From Bifidobacteriaceae bacterium (lineage in GTDB: Bacteria; Actinomycetota; Actinomycetes; Actinomycetales; WQXJ01), in the NCBI GenBank assembly GCA_031267825.1, contig JAIRYJ010000005.1:1-64000 (forward strand): a stretch of 64,000 nucleotides of DNA, given 5' to 3'. Below, piece by piece: positions 48,327 through 58,632 of the stretch. The notes beneath the pieces are model-generated. The model was not told where the DNA came from. It searched no databases and saw only the letters and a program-made list of their open reading frames with translations. The translations under genes and the position numbers were made by a program. Each line of letters starts with the position of its first letter. Position 1 is the first letter of the stretch.

Positions 48327-48973
48327 ACCGATTGAGGGTTGTTCTAGTTGATGATCACAGCCTCTTCAGAGCCGGTGCCAAAGCTGAACTAGGCACTGAC
48401 CTGGAAATCGTTGGCGAAGCCGCGACAGTCGATCAGGCCGTGCCCGTCATCTTGTCCAGTGCCCCAGATGTGGTGCTGCTTGATGTTCATCTGCCAGGTG
48501 GTCAGGGTGGCGGCGGAGCCGAAGTGGCCAGGGCGGTATTGGCGGCCAACCCGGCGATCCGTTTGCTGGCTTTATCTGTGTCTGACGCGGCGGCCGACGT
48601 GGTGGCGGTCATCCGGGCAGGCGCCAGAGGGTATGTCACCAAGTCGATCAGTCCGGCTGACCTGGCCGATGCCGTCCGGCGGGTTGCCGAAGGTGACGCC
48701 GTCTTTTCGCCCCGGTTGGCAGGTTTCGTGTTGGATGCTTTCGGTGCGGCGGCGGGCGATGTCGCCGCCGCTGACGAACTGGACCGGTTAACCGCCCGTG
48801 AGCAGGAAGTGATGCGCCTAATCGCGCGTGGCTACGCCTACCGTGAGGTCGCCACCGAGTTGTTTATTTCCATCAAGACAGTTGAAACCCATGTCAGTGC
48901 GGTGCTGCGGAAACTTCAACTATCGAACCGGTCAGAGCTGACACATTGGGCAGCCCGGCGCAACCTGTTGTGA
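48323..48973 (+). CDS. LuxR/NarL-type response regulator
   Basis: VVLVDDHSLFRAGAKAEL, DVVLLDVHLPGG, GYVTKSIS, LTAREQEVMRLIARGYAYREVATELFISIKTVETHVSAVLRKLQLSNR. Confidence 0.95.
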   Translation: MNRLRVVLVDDHSLFRAGAKAELGTDLEIVGEAATVDQAVPVILSSAPDVVLLDVHLPGGQGGGGAEVARAVLAANPAIRLLALSVSDAAADVVAVIRAGARGYVTKSISPADLADAVRRVAEGDAVFSPRLAGFVLDAFGAAAGDVAAADELDRLTAREQEVMRLIARGYAYREVATELFISIKTVETHVSAVLRKLQLSNRSELTHWAARRNLL

Positions 48974-50193
48974 GCCGCCAGCCGGGCCGGTCCATGCCGC
49001 GTAACGTCTGGATTTTGTCGCTCATCGCCTTAGGTGTCGCCATCGGCTTTGGTGTGGTCAACCCGGTGTTACCTGTTTTTGCTTCTTCTTTCGCGGTTGA
49101 CGAGTTCGCGGCCGGTGCTGTGGTGGCCGCGTTCGCGTTGATGAGGCTCCTATTCGCCCCGGCTGTTGGTTTCTTGACGGACCGTTTGGGGCATCGCCTG
49201 GTGTTGCTTAGCGGCATTCTGATAGTGGCGCTGTCATCTGTTGGGGTTGGCTTGGCGCAGTCCTATCCGGCCATGCTGTTGGCGCGCGGGGCTGGCGGAG
49301 CCGGATCAGCCATGTTTTCGGTTTCGGCTATGACCGTGCTGCTGGCCTCAGTTGAGGCTGACCGCCGGGGCCGGGCATCAGCCCTCTACCAAGGCAGTTT
49401 CCTAGTTGGGGCGGTCGCCGGACCGGCCGTTGGCGGACTGTTCGCCGCCATCTCATTGCGGGCGCCATTCTTCTTTTACGCTGGCACACTGGTGATCGCC
49501 GCCCTGGTGGCACTCAACTTGGAGGCTGTGCCTGGCCTGATCGCTGGGCCGGGCGGCCGGGCGGTGAGCCGAAAACTTGGGACGGCATCGTCCATCAAAC
49601 CCCGGCCGTTAGGGGAAGTCTTGCGGGACCGGCGCTACCAAGCCGCCCTGCTGGCCGCTTTAGCCCAAGGCTGGAACACGGCTGGGGCGCGCGGTGCGCT
49701 GGTGCCTTTGTTCGTGGCGGCGGTCTTGGCGTCCAGCCCATCTCAGGCCGCGTTGTGGACCGGCTTGGCGATGTCCTTAGCGGCGGGCCTGCAAATGGCC
49801 GCGATTTGGCCTTCTGGCTGGATTGTTGACCGCTACGGGCGGCGCGGCCCAATGGTTGGTGGTGCGCTGGTAGCGGGGATCGCGATGGTGTTCTTGCCGC
49901 ATTCGCCGTCAATCGTCTGGCTGACAGCCTTGCTGATGGTCTACGCCCTGGGTGCGGCGCTGATCGGCACGGCGCCCGCCGCGGCGGTCGGAGATGCGGC
50001 CGGGCCTGGTGCGACCCGCGCGATCGCCGTTTTTTCTATGGCCGGTGATACCGGGGCGGTATTAGGTCCGCTGGTGGCGGGCTATTTGGCGGCGCAGACG
50101 TCATATACGGCGGCTTTTTCAGCTGGTGCGGGGTTGTGGTTGGCCTCGGCGGTGACGTCGTGGTTGATGCGTCCGCCGGAGGCCCGCGCCTAA
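48970..50193 (+). CDS. MFS transporter
   Basis: 12-TM pattern; FLTDRLGHRLVLLSG, GAVAGPAVGGLFA; GTGA overlap with the response regulator gene. Confidence 0.88.
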   Translation: MSRQPGRSMPRNVWILSLIALGVAIGFGVVNPVLPVFASSFAVDEFAAGAVVAAFALMRLLFAPAVGFLTDRLGHRLVLLSGILIVALSSVGVGLAQSYPAMLLARGAGGAGSAMFSVSAMTVLLASVEADRRGRASALYQGSFLVGAVAGPAVGGLFAAISLRAPFFFYAGTLVIAALVALNLEAVPGLIAGPGGRAVSRKLGTASSIKPRPLGEVLRDRRYQAALLAALAQGWNTAGARGALVPLFVAAVLASSPSQAALWTGLAMSLAAGLQMAAIWPSGWIVDRYGRRGPMVGGALVAGIAMVFLPHSPSIVWLTALLMVYALGAALIGTAPAAAVGDAAGPGATRAIAVFSMAGDTGAVLGPLVAGYLAAQTSYTAAFSAGAGLWLASAVTSWLMRPPEARA

Positions 50194-50245
50194 TCTGGCC
50201 GAACCCAGTTCAACAGCGGCAGACTACTTCCGGCGCGAAGTCAGA

Positions 50246-50286
50246 AAGTGGTCACAGTCGCTGTTTTAACCCCACTGTGTCCACTT
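50246..50286. terminator. Hairpin AAGTGGTCACAGT / ACTGTGTCCACTT
   Basis: 13-bp arms with one mismatch, between the MFS and UvrD genes. Confidence 0.6.
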
Positions 50287-50408
50287 CCCGACCACCCGAC
50301 CCGAACCGGCTCGGGGTGTTTCGCCCAGCACCGCGGTGGATCTGGAACCCCGGCTGACCGGTGGCGTTCGGCTTGAGTGCGAGACCCTAGTCGTAGGCTA
50401 TTGGCGTT

Positions 50409-53276
50409 ATGGAACAGACCCGACCGCCTTTGATCGATTTGACCCGCCTACCTTCGCTGGCTCCGGCCTTCGGCCCGGATGATGATGTCTTGTTTGACCT
50501 CCCCGGCGAAGCTGGGGGTGGTGGCGACGGCAGCGGCGGAGCGGGTCGCGGATCTGGTGGTGGTAGCGGAAAAGGTGGTGGCGGGGGAGCGGGTCGCGGA
50601 TCAGCTGGCAGTGGCGGAGCGGGCGGCCGAGTTCGCGGTCCTGGCATTGGCGACGCTGAGCGGCTGCTCGACGGCTTGAACGCTGAACAGCGGGCGGCTG
50701 TTGTTCACCGTGGCACGCCGTTGTTGATTGTGGCTGGTGCGGGTTCAGGCAAGACCCGGGTCCTGACCCGGCGGATCGCCTATCTGTTGGCCACCGGCCA
50801 AGCCCAGGCCAGCCAAATCATGGCGATCACTTTCACCAACAAGGCGGCCGCTGAGATGCGTCTACGAGTTGAGCGGTTGGTCGGCCCCAGAGCCAGGGCG
50901 ATGTGGGTCTCAACATTTCACTCGGCTTGTGTCCGGATTCTGCGCCGCGAGGCGGAACATCTGGGTTTGAAGAAATCCTTCTCCATCTATGATGCCCAAG
51001 ACTCGCTGCGGCTGATAACCCTGGTGGTGAAGGAATTGAACCTTGACCCCAAGAGGTTCCAGCCTAAGGCGATGGCTCACCGGATCTCGAACTTGAAAAA
51101 CGAGCTAATTGATGCTGAGGCTTACGCTTCTGAGGTTAGTGAAGCTAACCCGCTTGAACACGCCACAGCCGATGTCTACCGGCTTTATCAAAGCCGTCTC
51201 CAAGCGGCTCACGCATTGGACTTCGATGACCTGATTATGCGGACAGTTAGTTTGTTACAGGCTTTTCCGGGTGTCGCGGAACATTACCACCGCCGTTTCC
51301 GCCACATCCTGGTAGATGAATATCAGGACACTAACCAGGCCCAATATGTGCTGGTCAGGGAGCTAACCGGGGTTGGCGCCGATGCGCGCCGACCCGGCGG
51401 ATTCGAACCAGCCGAGCTGACAGTTGTCGGGGATTCGGATCAGTCGATCTACGCTTTCCGTGGCGCGACCATTAGGAACATTTCTGAGTTCGAAACGGAC
51501 TATCCAGATGCGGCGACCATCATGTTGGAACAGAACTACCGGTCAACGCAAAACATTTTGGATGCCGCCAACGCGGTAATCGCGCCTAATCAGCGCCGCC
51601 AAGAAAAAAGACTGTGGACGGCTGAAGGCGCCGGGCCTAAAGTTATCGGCTACGTGGCCGATTCAGAACATGATGAGGCCGAGTTTATCGCTGGCGAGAT
51701 TGACCGCCTGACTGATGACTTTGAACTCAGACCAGGTGATGCGGCGGTCTTTTACCGCACTAACGCGCAGTCACGGGCGCTGGAAGAGGTTTTCATCCGC
51801 CGGGGTATTCCTTACCGGGTTGTCGGCGGTACGCGGTTCTATGAACGCAAAGAAATCAGGGATGCGATCGCCTACCTGCGCGCTGCCGACAACCGGGATG
51901 ATTCTGTCTCAATTGGCCGTATCTTCAACCTGCCGAAGCGCGGCCTGGGTGGGCAGGCGGCGGCCGCCATCGCGGTGTTCGCCGCTGGGCGGGGCATCTC
52001 ATTTGGCGCCGCGCTGGCCTTATCCGATCAGATTAACGGGTTGACGCCCAGGGCCCAGCGGTCGGTGGCTGAGTTCGACCGTTTACTGTCTGAACTGGCC
52101 GAAATGTCGCAACATGGGGCTGGCCCGGCTCAAATTCTGGATTTTGCCCTTGATGAGTCGGGTTACCTGGCCGAACTGCAGAGTTCCCGCGATCCGCAGG
52201 ATGCCTCCCGGGTTGAGAACTTGGCCGAGCTGCACGCCGTGGCGAGCGAGTTTGAGACCAGTCAGCCGAACGGTAGTCTGGCCGACTTCCTGGAGCGGGT
52301 CTCATTGGTGGCTGATTCGGACCAGCTACCGCTGCGGGCCGGGCAGGCCGCGTCGGCCGAGAGCGGCACGTCGAGCGACTCGGGTGGGGCGGGGGAGACT
52401 TGGGTGCCGGGTGATCCGCCGGATGATGACGGGTACGATGCCGACCGGTTTGGTGGCAGCACGCCCATCAGCGACCAGCCTGGCGAGGGCACGCCGGGCG
52501 GCGACCCGGGCGGGGCGGGGCGGCCCGCGGCGCAATCCGCTGACCAGGCCGGGCAGCCCGCGGCACCGACCGCTGACCAGGCCGGGAATGAGGCCGCCCG
52601 CCTGGGGCAGGTCACTTTGATGACAGTCCACACCGCCAAAGGTCTGGAGTTCCCGGTCGTCTTCGTGACCGGCTTGGAAGATGGCACCTTCCCGCACCGC
52701 CGGTCAATGGGCTCCGCGGCCGAGCTAGAAGAAGAACGGCGTCTGGCGTATGTCGCGTTGACCCGCGCCCGCCAGCGGCTCTACTTGTCCCGGGCTGAGG
52801 CTCGCACCACTTTTGGCCGGGCCGAATACTACCCAGCCTCACAGTTCCTGGACGATATCCCAACCGAAGTGTTGGAGTGGCGCCGGGAGAGTGGCAGCCG
52901 GGCACAACTCCAAAGCGAAGGATCGTCGGCCGGGTCGTGGGATTCTGGCGGTTCGTGGGGAGCCCGGTCAAACCTGTACACCCAGTCCCGGACGGCCCGC
53001 CGGGCCGGCCGGTCAGGTGGCCTCAGCCCGGCGGGAGCCGGGCAAGCCGGTAGTGGACAGGCGGGCAGTGGTCCAACCATCAACCCGATCACCCCGCGCG
53101 CGCCGCGCGACATCCCACAATTGGCGCCCGGCGACCTGGTAACACATGATTCCTACGGCTTGGGCCAGGTCTTGACAATCGAAGGCGACCCGCCGAACCA
53201 AGTCGCCCGGATCGAGTTCCGCGCCGAAGGCGTCAAACGCATCTTGCTGCGCTTCGCCCCAGTCACCAGACTGTAA
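50409..53276 (+). CDS. pcrA: UvrD/PcrA-type superfamily I DNA helicase with two Gly-rich/disordered insertions
   Basis: LNAEQRAAVVHRGTPLLIVAGAGSGKTRVLTRRIAYLL, ITFTNKAAAEM, VDEYQDTNQAQY, GDSDQSIYAFRGA, TVHTAKGLEFPVVFVTG, ALTRARQRLYLS. Confidence 0.95.
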   Translation: MEQTRPPLIDLTRLPSLAPAFGPDDDVLFDLPGEAGGGGDGSGGAGRGSGGGSGKGGGGGAGRGSAGSGGAGGRVRGPGIGDAERLLDGLNAEQRAAVVHRGTPLLIVAGAGSGKTRVLTRRIAYLLATGQAQASQIMAITFTNKAAAEMRLRVERLVGPRARAMWVSTFHSACVRILRREAEHLGLKKSFSIYDAQDSLRLITLVVKELNLDPKRFQPKAMAHRISNLKNELIDAEAYASEVSEANPLEHATADVYRLYQSRLQAAHALDFDDLIMRTVSLLQAFPGVAEHYHRRFRHILVDEYQDTNQAQYVLVRELTGVGADARRPGGFEPAELTVVGDSDQSIYAFRGATIRNISEFETDYPDAATIMLEQNYRSTQNILDAANAVIAPNQRRQEKRLWTAEGAGPKVIGYVADSEHDEAEFIAGEIDRLTDDFELRPGDAAVFYRTNAQSRALEEVFIRRGIPYRVVGGTRFYERKEIRDAIAYLRAADNRDDSVSIGRIFNLPKRGLGGQAAAAIAVFAAGRGISFGAALALSDQINGLTPRAQRSVAEFDRLLSELAEMSQHGAGPAQILDFALDESGYLAELQSSRDPQDASRVENLAELHAVASEFETSQPNGSLADFLERVSLVADSDQLPLRAGQAASAESGTSSDSGGAGETWVPGDPPDDDGYDADRFGGSTPISDQPGEGTPGGDPGGAGRPAAQSADQAGQPAAPTADQAGNEAARLGQVTLMTVHTAKGLEFPVVFVTGLEDGTFPHRRSMGSAAELEEERRLAYVALTRARQRLYLSRAEARTTFGRAEYYPASQFLDDIPTEVLEWRRESGSRAQLQSEGSSAGSWDSGGSWGARSNLYTQSRTARRAGRSGGLSPAGAGQAGSGQAGSGPTINPITPRAPRDIPQLAPGDLVTHDSYGLGQVLTIEGDPPNQVARIEFRAEGVKRILLRFAPVTRL

Positions 53277-53289
53277 GACGGCCCGCCGG

Positions 53290-54234
53290 TTAGCGCGTCA
53301 ACCAGTCGGCGATACCCGCCGCCAGCGCCTCAGCGTAACGCTGGCGGCCATCGGGCGAACTCATCAGGGCGGCCTCATCCGGGTTGCGCATCTCACCGAG
53401 TTCGAACATCACCACCGGTCGCTCAGACAAGGCCACGCCAGCGATATCTGAGCGCTGCGAAATCCCGTTGCGGTAGGCCGCGTTCTGAGTGAAGCCGGCC
53501 TCACCCAGGCGGGCCAGAACCGCCCGGGCCAATTCGAGCGACGGTTCACCCTGAGCCTGATTCAGCGGCGGCGCTGAAACAATCGCGAAAAAGCCCTTGA
53601 CTGATCGGTTGGTGTTACCGTCACCATGAATCGAGACCATCACCTCGGCGCCGCTGTCCTGCGCGAACGTTCCGCGCTGGTCAACACAAATGATCTCACC
53701 GGCGGCATCCGACCGGGTCAGGTGAACAGTTGCCCCGTGGGCTTGGAGCAAATCGCGTAGCCGCAGAGCGACGTCATAGTTGAACTGGTGTTCCGGGTAA
53801 CCCGCGTCAGTCGCCGTGCCTGAGGTTTGGCAGTCTTTGGTGCCGCCACGTCCGTCAGGTACTTGCCGCCCAGAGCCTCCACCAGCGCCATGACCCGGGT
53901 CAAGTGCCACCACCCGTCCGGTCAGGTCAGGTAGTTGAGTTTCAGGGGGCGTGGCGGTTGGGCTGTCCGATGCCGCCGGGCTGGGTTCTTTTGAAAGGCT
54001 TGGGCTAGGTGACAGGCTGGCCGGTGGGGTCGATGGCGACGGGTTTGTCCGGGTAGGAGAACCGGCCCGAAACTGAGCCGCCATTGGAACGCCAGCCGGG
54101 TGGGCGGCATCGTACAAAACTGAAGCCAAAGCGGCCGCCCCACTTGAGGTCACTAAACCGGCCAACACCAGCCAGATGATGGCCGGACGCCTTGAGCTAG
54201 TTAGGCGATGCCGCGGCGCTGGGGCTACTGCCAC
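53290..54234 (-). CDS. N-acetylmuramoyl-L-alanine amidase (Amidase_3)
   Basis: VVALDPGHGAGGG, EHQFNYDVALRLRDLLQAHG, HLTRSDA, MVSIHGDGNTN, MFELGEMRNPDEA. Confidence 0.93.
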   Translation of the reverse strand: MAVAPAPRHRLTSSRRPAIIWLVLAGLVTSSGAAALASVLYDAAHPAGVPMAAQFRAGSPTRTNPSPSTPPASLSPSPSLSKEPSPAASDSPTATPPETQLPDLTGRVVALDPGHGAGGGSGRQVPDGRGGTKDCQTSGTATDAGYPEHQFNYDVALRLRDLLQAHGATVHLTRSDAAGEIICVDQRGTFAQDSGAEVMVSIHGDGNTNRSVKGFFAIVSAPPLNQAQGEPSLELARAVLARLGEAGFTQNAAYRNGISQRSDIAGVALSERPVVMFELGEMRNPDEAALMSSPDGRQRYAEALAAGIADWLTR

Positions 54235-54755
54235 GGATCAGGTGAATCTTCCGGTTCGGCGATGACCCGCACGTGACGGTCCTGGAGGTGACGGAACAGT
54301 GAGAGCGTCGTGGTGATGGAGCAGCGCAGGGTTAGGCGGAGCTGCTCATCGGTCACGCCGTGTTCCCAATCGACGGTGTGTTCAGCCAGGACCCAGAGGC
54401 GGCCGGAATCATCGACTGTGGTGTAGGCCTTAGGCCAGATTTTGGCGTAATGCCAGTTGTCGATCGTTTCGCGGACTTTGGGCCGCATTTCAATAGGCAG
54501 CGACTGGTGCCAGCGGCCGCGGACCTGGAGGGTTTCTTTGTTTTCGCCATAGAGGAAGAAGTAGAAAACGTTGGCGTCCCAGATTCCTCCGACATCGCCA
54601 TCTGAATCGATCTGGTAGGACCAGTTTTCGGCTTTGAGGGCCGCTTCGAGGCGGTCCCGTGTCAGGGGTGGCGGGCTTGGCCAGGCTGGCCAGTCGCGAT
54701 GATCCATGTCGGGTTCCTCGAGTCCGCCTTCACCTGGTTCTGAAAAAAGCCCCAC
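54225..54755 (-). CDS. YbjN-domain protein
   Basis: LEAALKAENWSYQIDSDGDVGGIWDANVFYFFLYGENKETLQVRGRW. Confidence 0.75.
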   Translation of the reverse strand: MGLFSEPGEGGLEEPDMDHRDWPAWPSPPPLTRDRLEAALKAENWSYQIDSDGDVGGIWDANVFYFFLYGENKETLQVRGRWHQSLPIEMRPKVRETIDNWHYAKIWPKAYTTVDDSGRLWVLAEHTVDWEHGVTDEQLRLTLRCSITTTLSLFRHLQDRHVRVIAEPEDSPDPWQ

Positions 54756-54938
54756 TTCATGCCTCCCACGTTTGATCTTGGGTTACCCAATGGTATGCCT
54801 GCCTCGGGTCTGGAAGCACGCCCGAACCGTCTGACCTAGGCAGAACCGCCCATCTGGGCGGGCCGAGTTAGGTGCGGGCAAGAACTCAGTCAAGGCAGTC
54901 CCAAGGGTTTCCCATGGTCTTGAGCTAGCATTCGGATT

Positions 54939-55565
54939 ATGCCATATATCGACATTGAGGCAAGGCTTCGCACCGCTCTGGTTACTCTGATCCTGGACGA
55001 ATACTCACTACTTGAAACCGTCCAGTTACCCCTGCCAGCCTCAGAGCGAGTCATCGCCAGTCAGTTGGCTTGGCGCCTGCGAACCGAATATGAACGGTCC
55101 TGGGATGTCGACGTCGAATACAACCGGGTCGGCCATGGTTCAACTGGCCGCTCAGGCGTCCTGGGACAACCCGATCCGGTGAACCGGCCGGTTGACATCT
55201 CGATCCATCACCGCGGCCTGACCGGACGGGACGACAACCTGATGGTTTTGGAACTCAAAACCCACGGTGTACCTGACCTGCCAGCCGAGGTGGCCCGCCT
55301 TGATAAAACCCAGCGGCATTATGACTATCAGCACGCTGTTCTGCTGGATTTGGGAATCACTGAGGGGAGCGATCCGGAAGGACCACCAGTAGTGCTGAAA
55401 CCTGGTTGGTTGTGGCTACCTGGGCCACGCACATTGTCGCCAGTTTTCGAAGGCGATTCGGCCCTGCAACTGTCAGCCGACGGCTGGAACGCCCGCAAAG
55501 GCCGCGACGCTGCCCGCGACGCAGCCCGCGACGTGGCCTCCAATCGGCGCCGCAGTCGGCGCTAG
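54939..55565 (+). CDS. Conserved hypothetical protein
   Basis: Intact ORF with consistent codon bias; MPYIDIEARLRTALVTLILDEYSLLETVQLPLPASERVIASQLAWRLR. Confidence 0.55.
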   Translation: MPYIDIEARLRTALVTLILDEYSLLETVQLPLPASERVIASQLAWRLRTEYERSWDVDVEYNRVGHGSTGRSGVLGQPDPVNRPVDISIHHRGLTGRDDNLMVLELKTHGVPDLPAEVARLDKTQRHYDYQHAVLLDLGITEGSDPEGPPVVLKPGWLWLPGPRTLSPVFEGDSALQLSADGWNARKGRDAARDAARDVASNRRRSRR

Positions 55566-55588
55566 CTGGCCCGTTGTACGACGGTCCA

Positions 55589-56329
55589 CTAAACCTTCGG
55601 CTGGGTTGTTTTGATTTCGGCTCGCCTCAGGATCTCTGTCAGACGGTTACCGGCCGCCACCACGGCGGCGGCATGGAGCCGACCAGGCTGGCGGGTGATG
55701 CGTTCGACTGGGCCTGAAACAGAAATCGCCGCCACCACCCGGCCGTTAGGGGTGCGAATCGGGGCGGAGACCGAGGCCGCACCAGGTTCACGTTCAGAAA
55801 CCGATTGGGCCCAACCGTGACGCCGCACCATTGACAACATGGTGGCCGTGAACTTGGCGTCAATCAGGCCGCGATGCATCCGTTCAGGTTCCTCCCAAGC
55901 CAATAGCACTTGGGCGGCCGAACCAGCCGTCATGGCTAGAACCGCCCCAACTGGGATCGAATCGCGTAACCCCATTGGGCGTTCGGCCGCCGCCACACAA
56001 ACCCGCTGATCGCCTTGGCGGCGGAAAAGCTGAGCCGATTCGCCGCAATGATCACGTAAGGCCGCCAGGACAGGTCCGGCCGCGGCCAACAAGGTGTCCT
56101 CACCGGCCGCCGCCGCTAGCTCATTGAGACGCGGGCCAAGCACAAAGCGTCCCTGCATGTCGCGATCAACCATGCGATGGTGTTCCAAAGCGACCGCTAG
56201 ACGGTGAACTGTGGGACGGGCAAGGCCGGTGGCCTGAACCAATTGCGCCAATGTGGCCGGGCCGGCCTCCAAAGCGTTCAGCACTGAGGCCGCCTTATCG
56301 AGCACCCCGACTCCGCTACTATTGTCCAT
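55589..56329 (-). CDS. IclR family regulator (NdgR-like)
   Basis: [50 protein letters not shown]; divergent from leuCD. Confidence 0.92.
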   Translation of the reverse strand: MDNSSGVGVLDKAASVLNALEAGPATLAQLVQATGLARPTVHRLAVALEHHRMVDRDMQGRFVLGPRLNELAAAAGEDTLLAAAGPVLAALRDHCGESAQLFRRQGDQRVCVAAAERPMGLRDSIPVGAVLAMTAGSAAQVLLAWEEPERMHRGLIDAKFTATMLSMVRRHGWAQSVSEREPGAASVSAPIRTPNGRVVAAISVSGPVERITRQPGRLHAAAVVAAGNRLTEILRRAEIKTTQPKV

Positions 56330-56451
56330 ACCTTGATACTTGCATTCCAGATTGTGAGACGCAAGCCGGTGGCGGGTTGGCTTCCATACTGGTCTCAATT
56401 GAGGCCAGCCCGGCTGGCTGGCAATCCAAACCAAAAGGAGCTGATCATCTG

Positions 56452-57990
56452 ATGGGTCAAACACTGGCGGAGAAGATCTGGCAGGCTCACGTTGTCCGGC
56501 GCGGACAAGGCGATGAACCCGACCTGCTCTACATTGACCTGCACATGGTCCACGAGGTGACCTCACCGCAAGCCTTCGAAGGCTTACGCCTGGCGGGACG
56601 CCGCCCCCGGCGGCCAGACCTGACAATCGCCACCGAAGACCACAACACGCCAACACTTGACATTGACTTGCCAATCGCGGACCCAACTTCACGGTTACAG
56701 ATCGACACGCTGCGCAACAACGCCCGCGAATTCGGCCTCCGGCTGCATTCCTTAGGCGATCCAGACCAAGGAATAGTCCATGTGGTCGGCCCGCAACTAG
56801 GTTTGACCCAACCTGGTTTGACTGTTGTCTGCGGCGATTCGCATACCTCAACTCATGGCGCCTTCGGCGCTTTAGCTTTCGGCATTGGCACATCTGAAGT
56901 TGAACATGTCCTAGCCACCCAAACTCTGCCACTCAGACCGTTCAAAACAATGGCGGTCAACGTCACCGGACAGCTACGCCCAGGAGTCGGAGCGAAGGAC
57001 ATCATTTTGGCGGTGATCGCAAAGATTGGGACCGGTGGTGGTCAAGGCTACGTCTTGGAATACCGGGGCGAAGCGATCCGGGCATTGTCGATCGAAGCCC
57101 GCATGACGATCTGCAACATGTCAATCGAAGCTGGCGCCCGGGCCGGCCTGGTAGCACCAGATGAAACCACATTCGCCTATATCGAAGGCCGCCCGCACGC
57201 CCCGACCGGTCAAGACTGGCAAGACGCGCTGGCCTACTGGCGGACCCTGCGGACCGATGATGACGCCACCTTCGATACTGAAGTGACGATCGACGCCTCC
57301 AGCCTGGAACCGTTCGTCACCTGGGGCACCAACCCCGGTCAGGGACTGCCGCTGAGCGCTGCCGTACCCGATCCGGCGGCCGCCCGGGATGATGACGAGC
57401 GCCGTGCCATCGAAAACGCTCTGCGCTACATGGGTTTAGAACCCGGCACGCCGCTCAAAGAAGTCAAAGTTGACACAGTTTTCTTAGGTTCATGCACCAA
57501 CGGCCGGATTGAGGACTTGCGCGCCGCGGCCGCCGTTGTGGCAGGTCATAAGAAGCACGATGCCGTCCGTATGTTAGTCGTACCAGGTTCGGCCCGGGTT
57601 CGTCTCCAAGCTGAGAAAGAAGGCCTAGACAAAGTTTTCACCCAGTTCGGAGCCGAATGGCGCAACGCTGGCTGTTCAATGTGCCTCGGCATGAACCCGG
57701 ATCAACTAGCACCCGGTGAACGGGCCGCCTCAACCTCAAACCGGAACTTTGAAGGACGCCAAGGCAAAGGCGGACGGACCCATTTGGTCAGTCCGGTGGT
57801 GGCGGCGGCCACCGCCATCCGGGGAACCCTCAGTTCACCGTGGGATCTTGAAGTAACCCAAGCGCCGAACGCTGGCAGCCGACCAGCCAGCCAAACTGAA
57901 CTCGGCTTAGCTGATGGACGCCTTGGGCCGCGAACCGGCGGGGCGGCATCGGACGAAGTACAAGACGCTGGGACAAGACAGGAAGACTGA
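56452..57990 (+). CDS. leuC: 3-isopropylmalate dehydratase large subunit with C-terminal extension
   Basis: [98 protein letters not shown]. Confidence 0.96.
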   Translation: MGQTLAEKIWQAHVVRRGQGDEPDLLYIDLHMVHEVTSPQAFEGLRLAGRRPRRPDLTIATEDHNTPTLDIDLPIADPTSRLQIDTLRNNAREFGLRLHSLGDPDQGIVHVVGPQLGLTQPGLTVVCGDSHTSTHGAFGALAFGIGTSEVEHVLATQTLPLRPFKTMAVNVTGQLRPGVGAKDIILAVIAKIGTGGGQGYVLEYRGEAIRALSIEARMTICNMSIEAGARAGLVAPDETTFAYIEGRPHAPTGQDWQDALAYWRTLRTDDDATFDTEVTIDASSLEPFVTWGTNPGQGLPLSAAVPDPAAARDDDERRAIENALRYMGLEPGTPLKEVKVDTVFLGSCTNGRIEDLRAAAAVVAGHKKHDAVRMLVVPGSARVRLQAEKEGLDKVFTQFGAEWRNAGCSMCLGMNPDQLAPGERAASTSNRNFEGRQGKGGRTHLVSPVVAAATAIRGTLSSPWDLEVTQAPNAGSRPASQTELGLADGRLGPRTGGAASDEVQDAGTRQED

Positions 57991-57993
57991 ACA

Positions 57994-58629
57994 ATGGACA
58001 AATTCACGACCCACACCGGGGTTGGGGTGCCTTTGCGGCGGGCCAATGTTGACACCGACCAGATCATCCCAGCGGTCTACCTCAAACGAATCACCAAAAC
58101 AGGCTTCGAGGACGCCTTGTTCTCAGCTTGGCGGGCGGACCCGAACTTTGTGCTGAACCAACCGGCCTACCAGGGCGGATCGGTATTAGTCGCCGGGCCG
58201 GACTTCGGAACTGGTTCAAGCCGTGAACACGCCGTCTGGGCGTTACATGACTACGGTTTCAAAGCTGTCCTGTCATCCCGTTTCGCTGACATTTTCCGTG
58301 GCAACGCCGGCAAACAAGGCCTGCTGGCGGCACAAGTCGACCAGGACACAATCGAACAGTTGTGGAAAGTGCTAGAAGCTGAACCTGGTCTGGAAATCAC
58401 TGTTGACCTGGTGCGACGCCAAGTGCTAGGTGGCGATCTGATCGCTCCGCTGCAAGTTGACGACTACACCCGGTGGCGTCTGATGGAAGGCCTGGATGAT
58501 ATTGGTCTGACTTTGCGTCACGAAGCGGACATCGCCGACTTTGAGCGAAGCCGCGAATCTTGGCGGCCAGTTACTTTGCCTGCCCGCCACCTTCCGTCCG
58601 AGCGCGTCGAACCGGCCAGACCCGCGTAG
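57994..58629 (+). CDS. leuD: 3-isopropylmalate dehydratase small subunit
   Basis: [59 protein letters not shown]. Confidence 0.96.
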   Translation: MDKFTTHTGVGVPLRRANVDTDQIIPAVYLKRITKTGFEDALFSAWRADPNFVLNQPAYQGGSVLVAGPDFGTGSSREHAVWALHDYGFKAVLSSRFADIFRGNAGKQGLLAAQVDQDTIEQLWKVLEAEPGLEITVDLVRRQVLGGDLIAPLQVDDYTRWRLMEGLDDIGLTLRHEADIADFERSRESWRPVTLPARHLPSERVEPARPA

Positions 58630-58632
58630 TCT

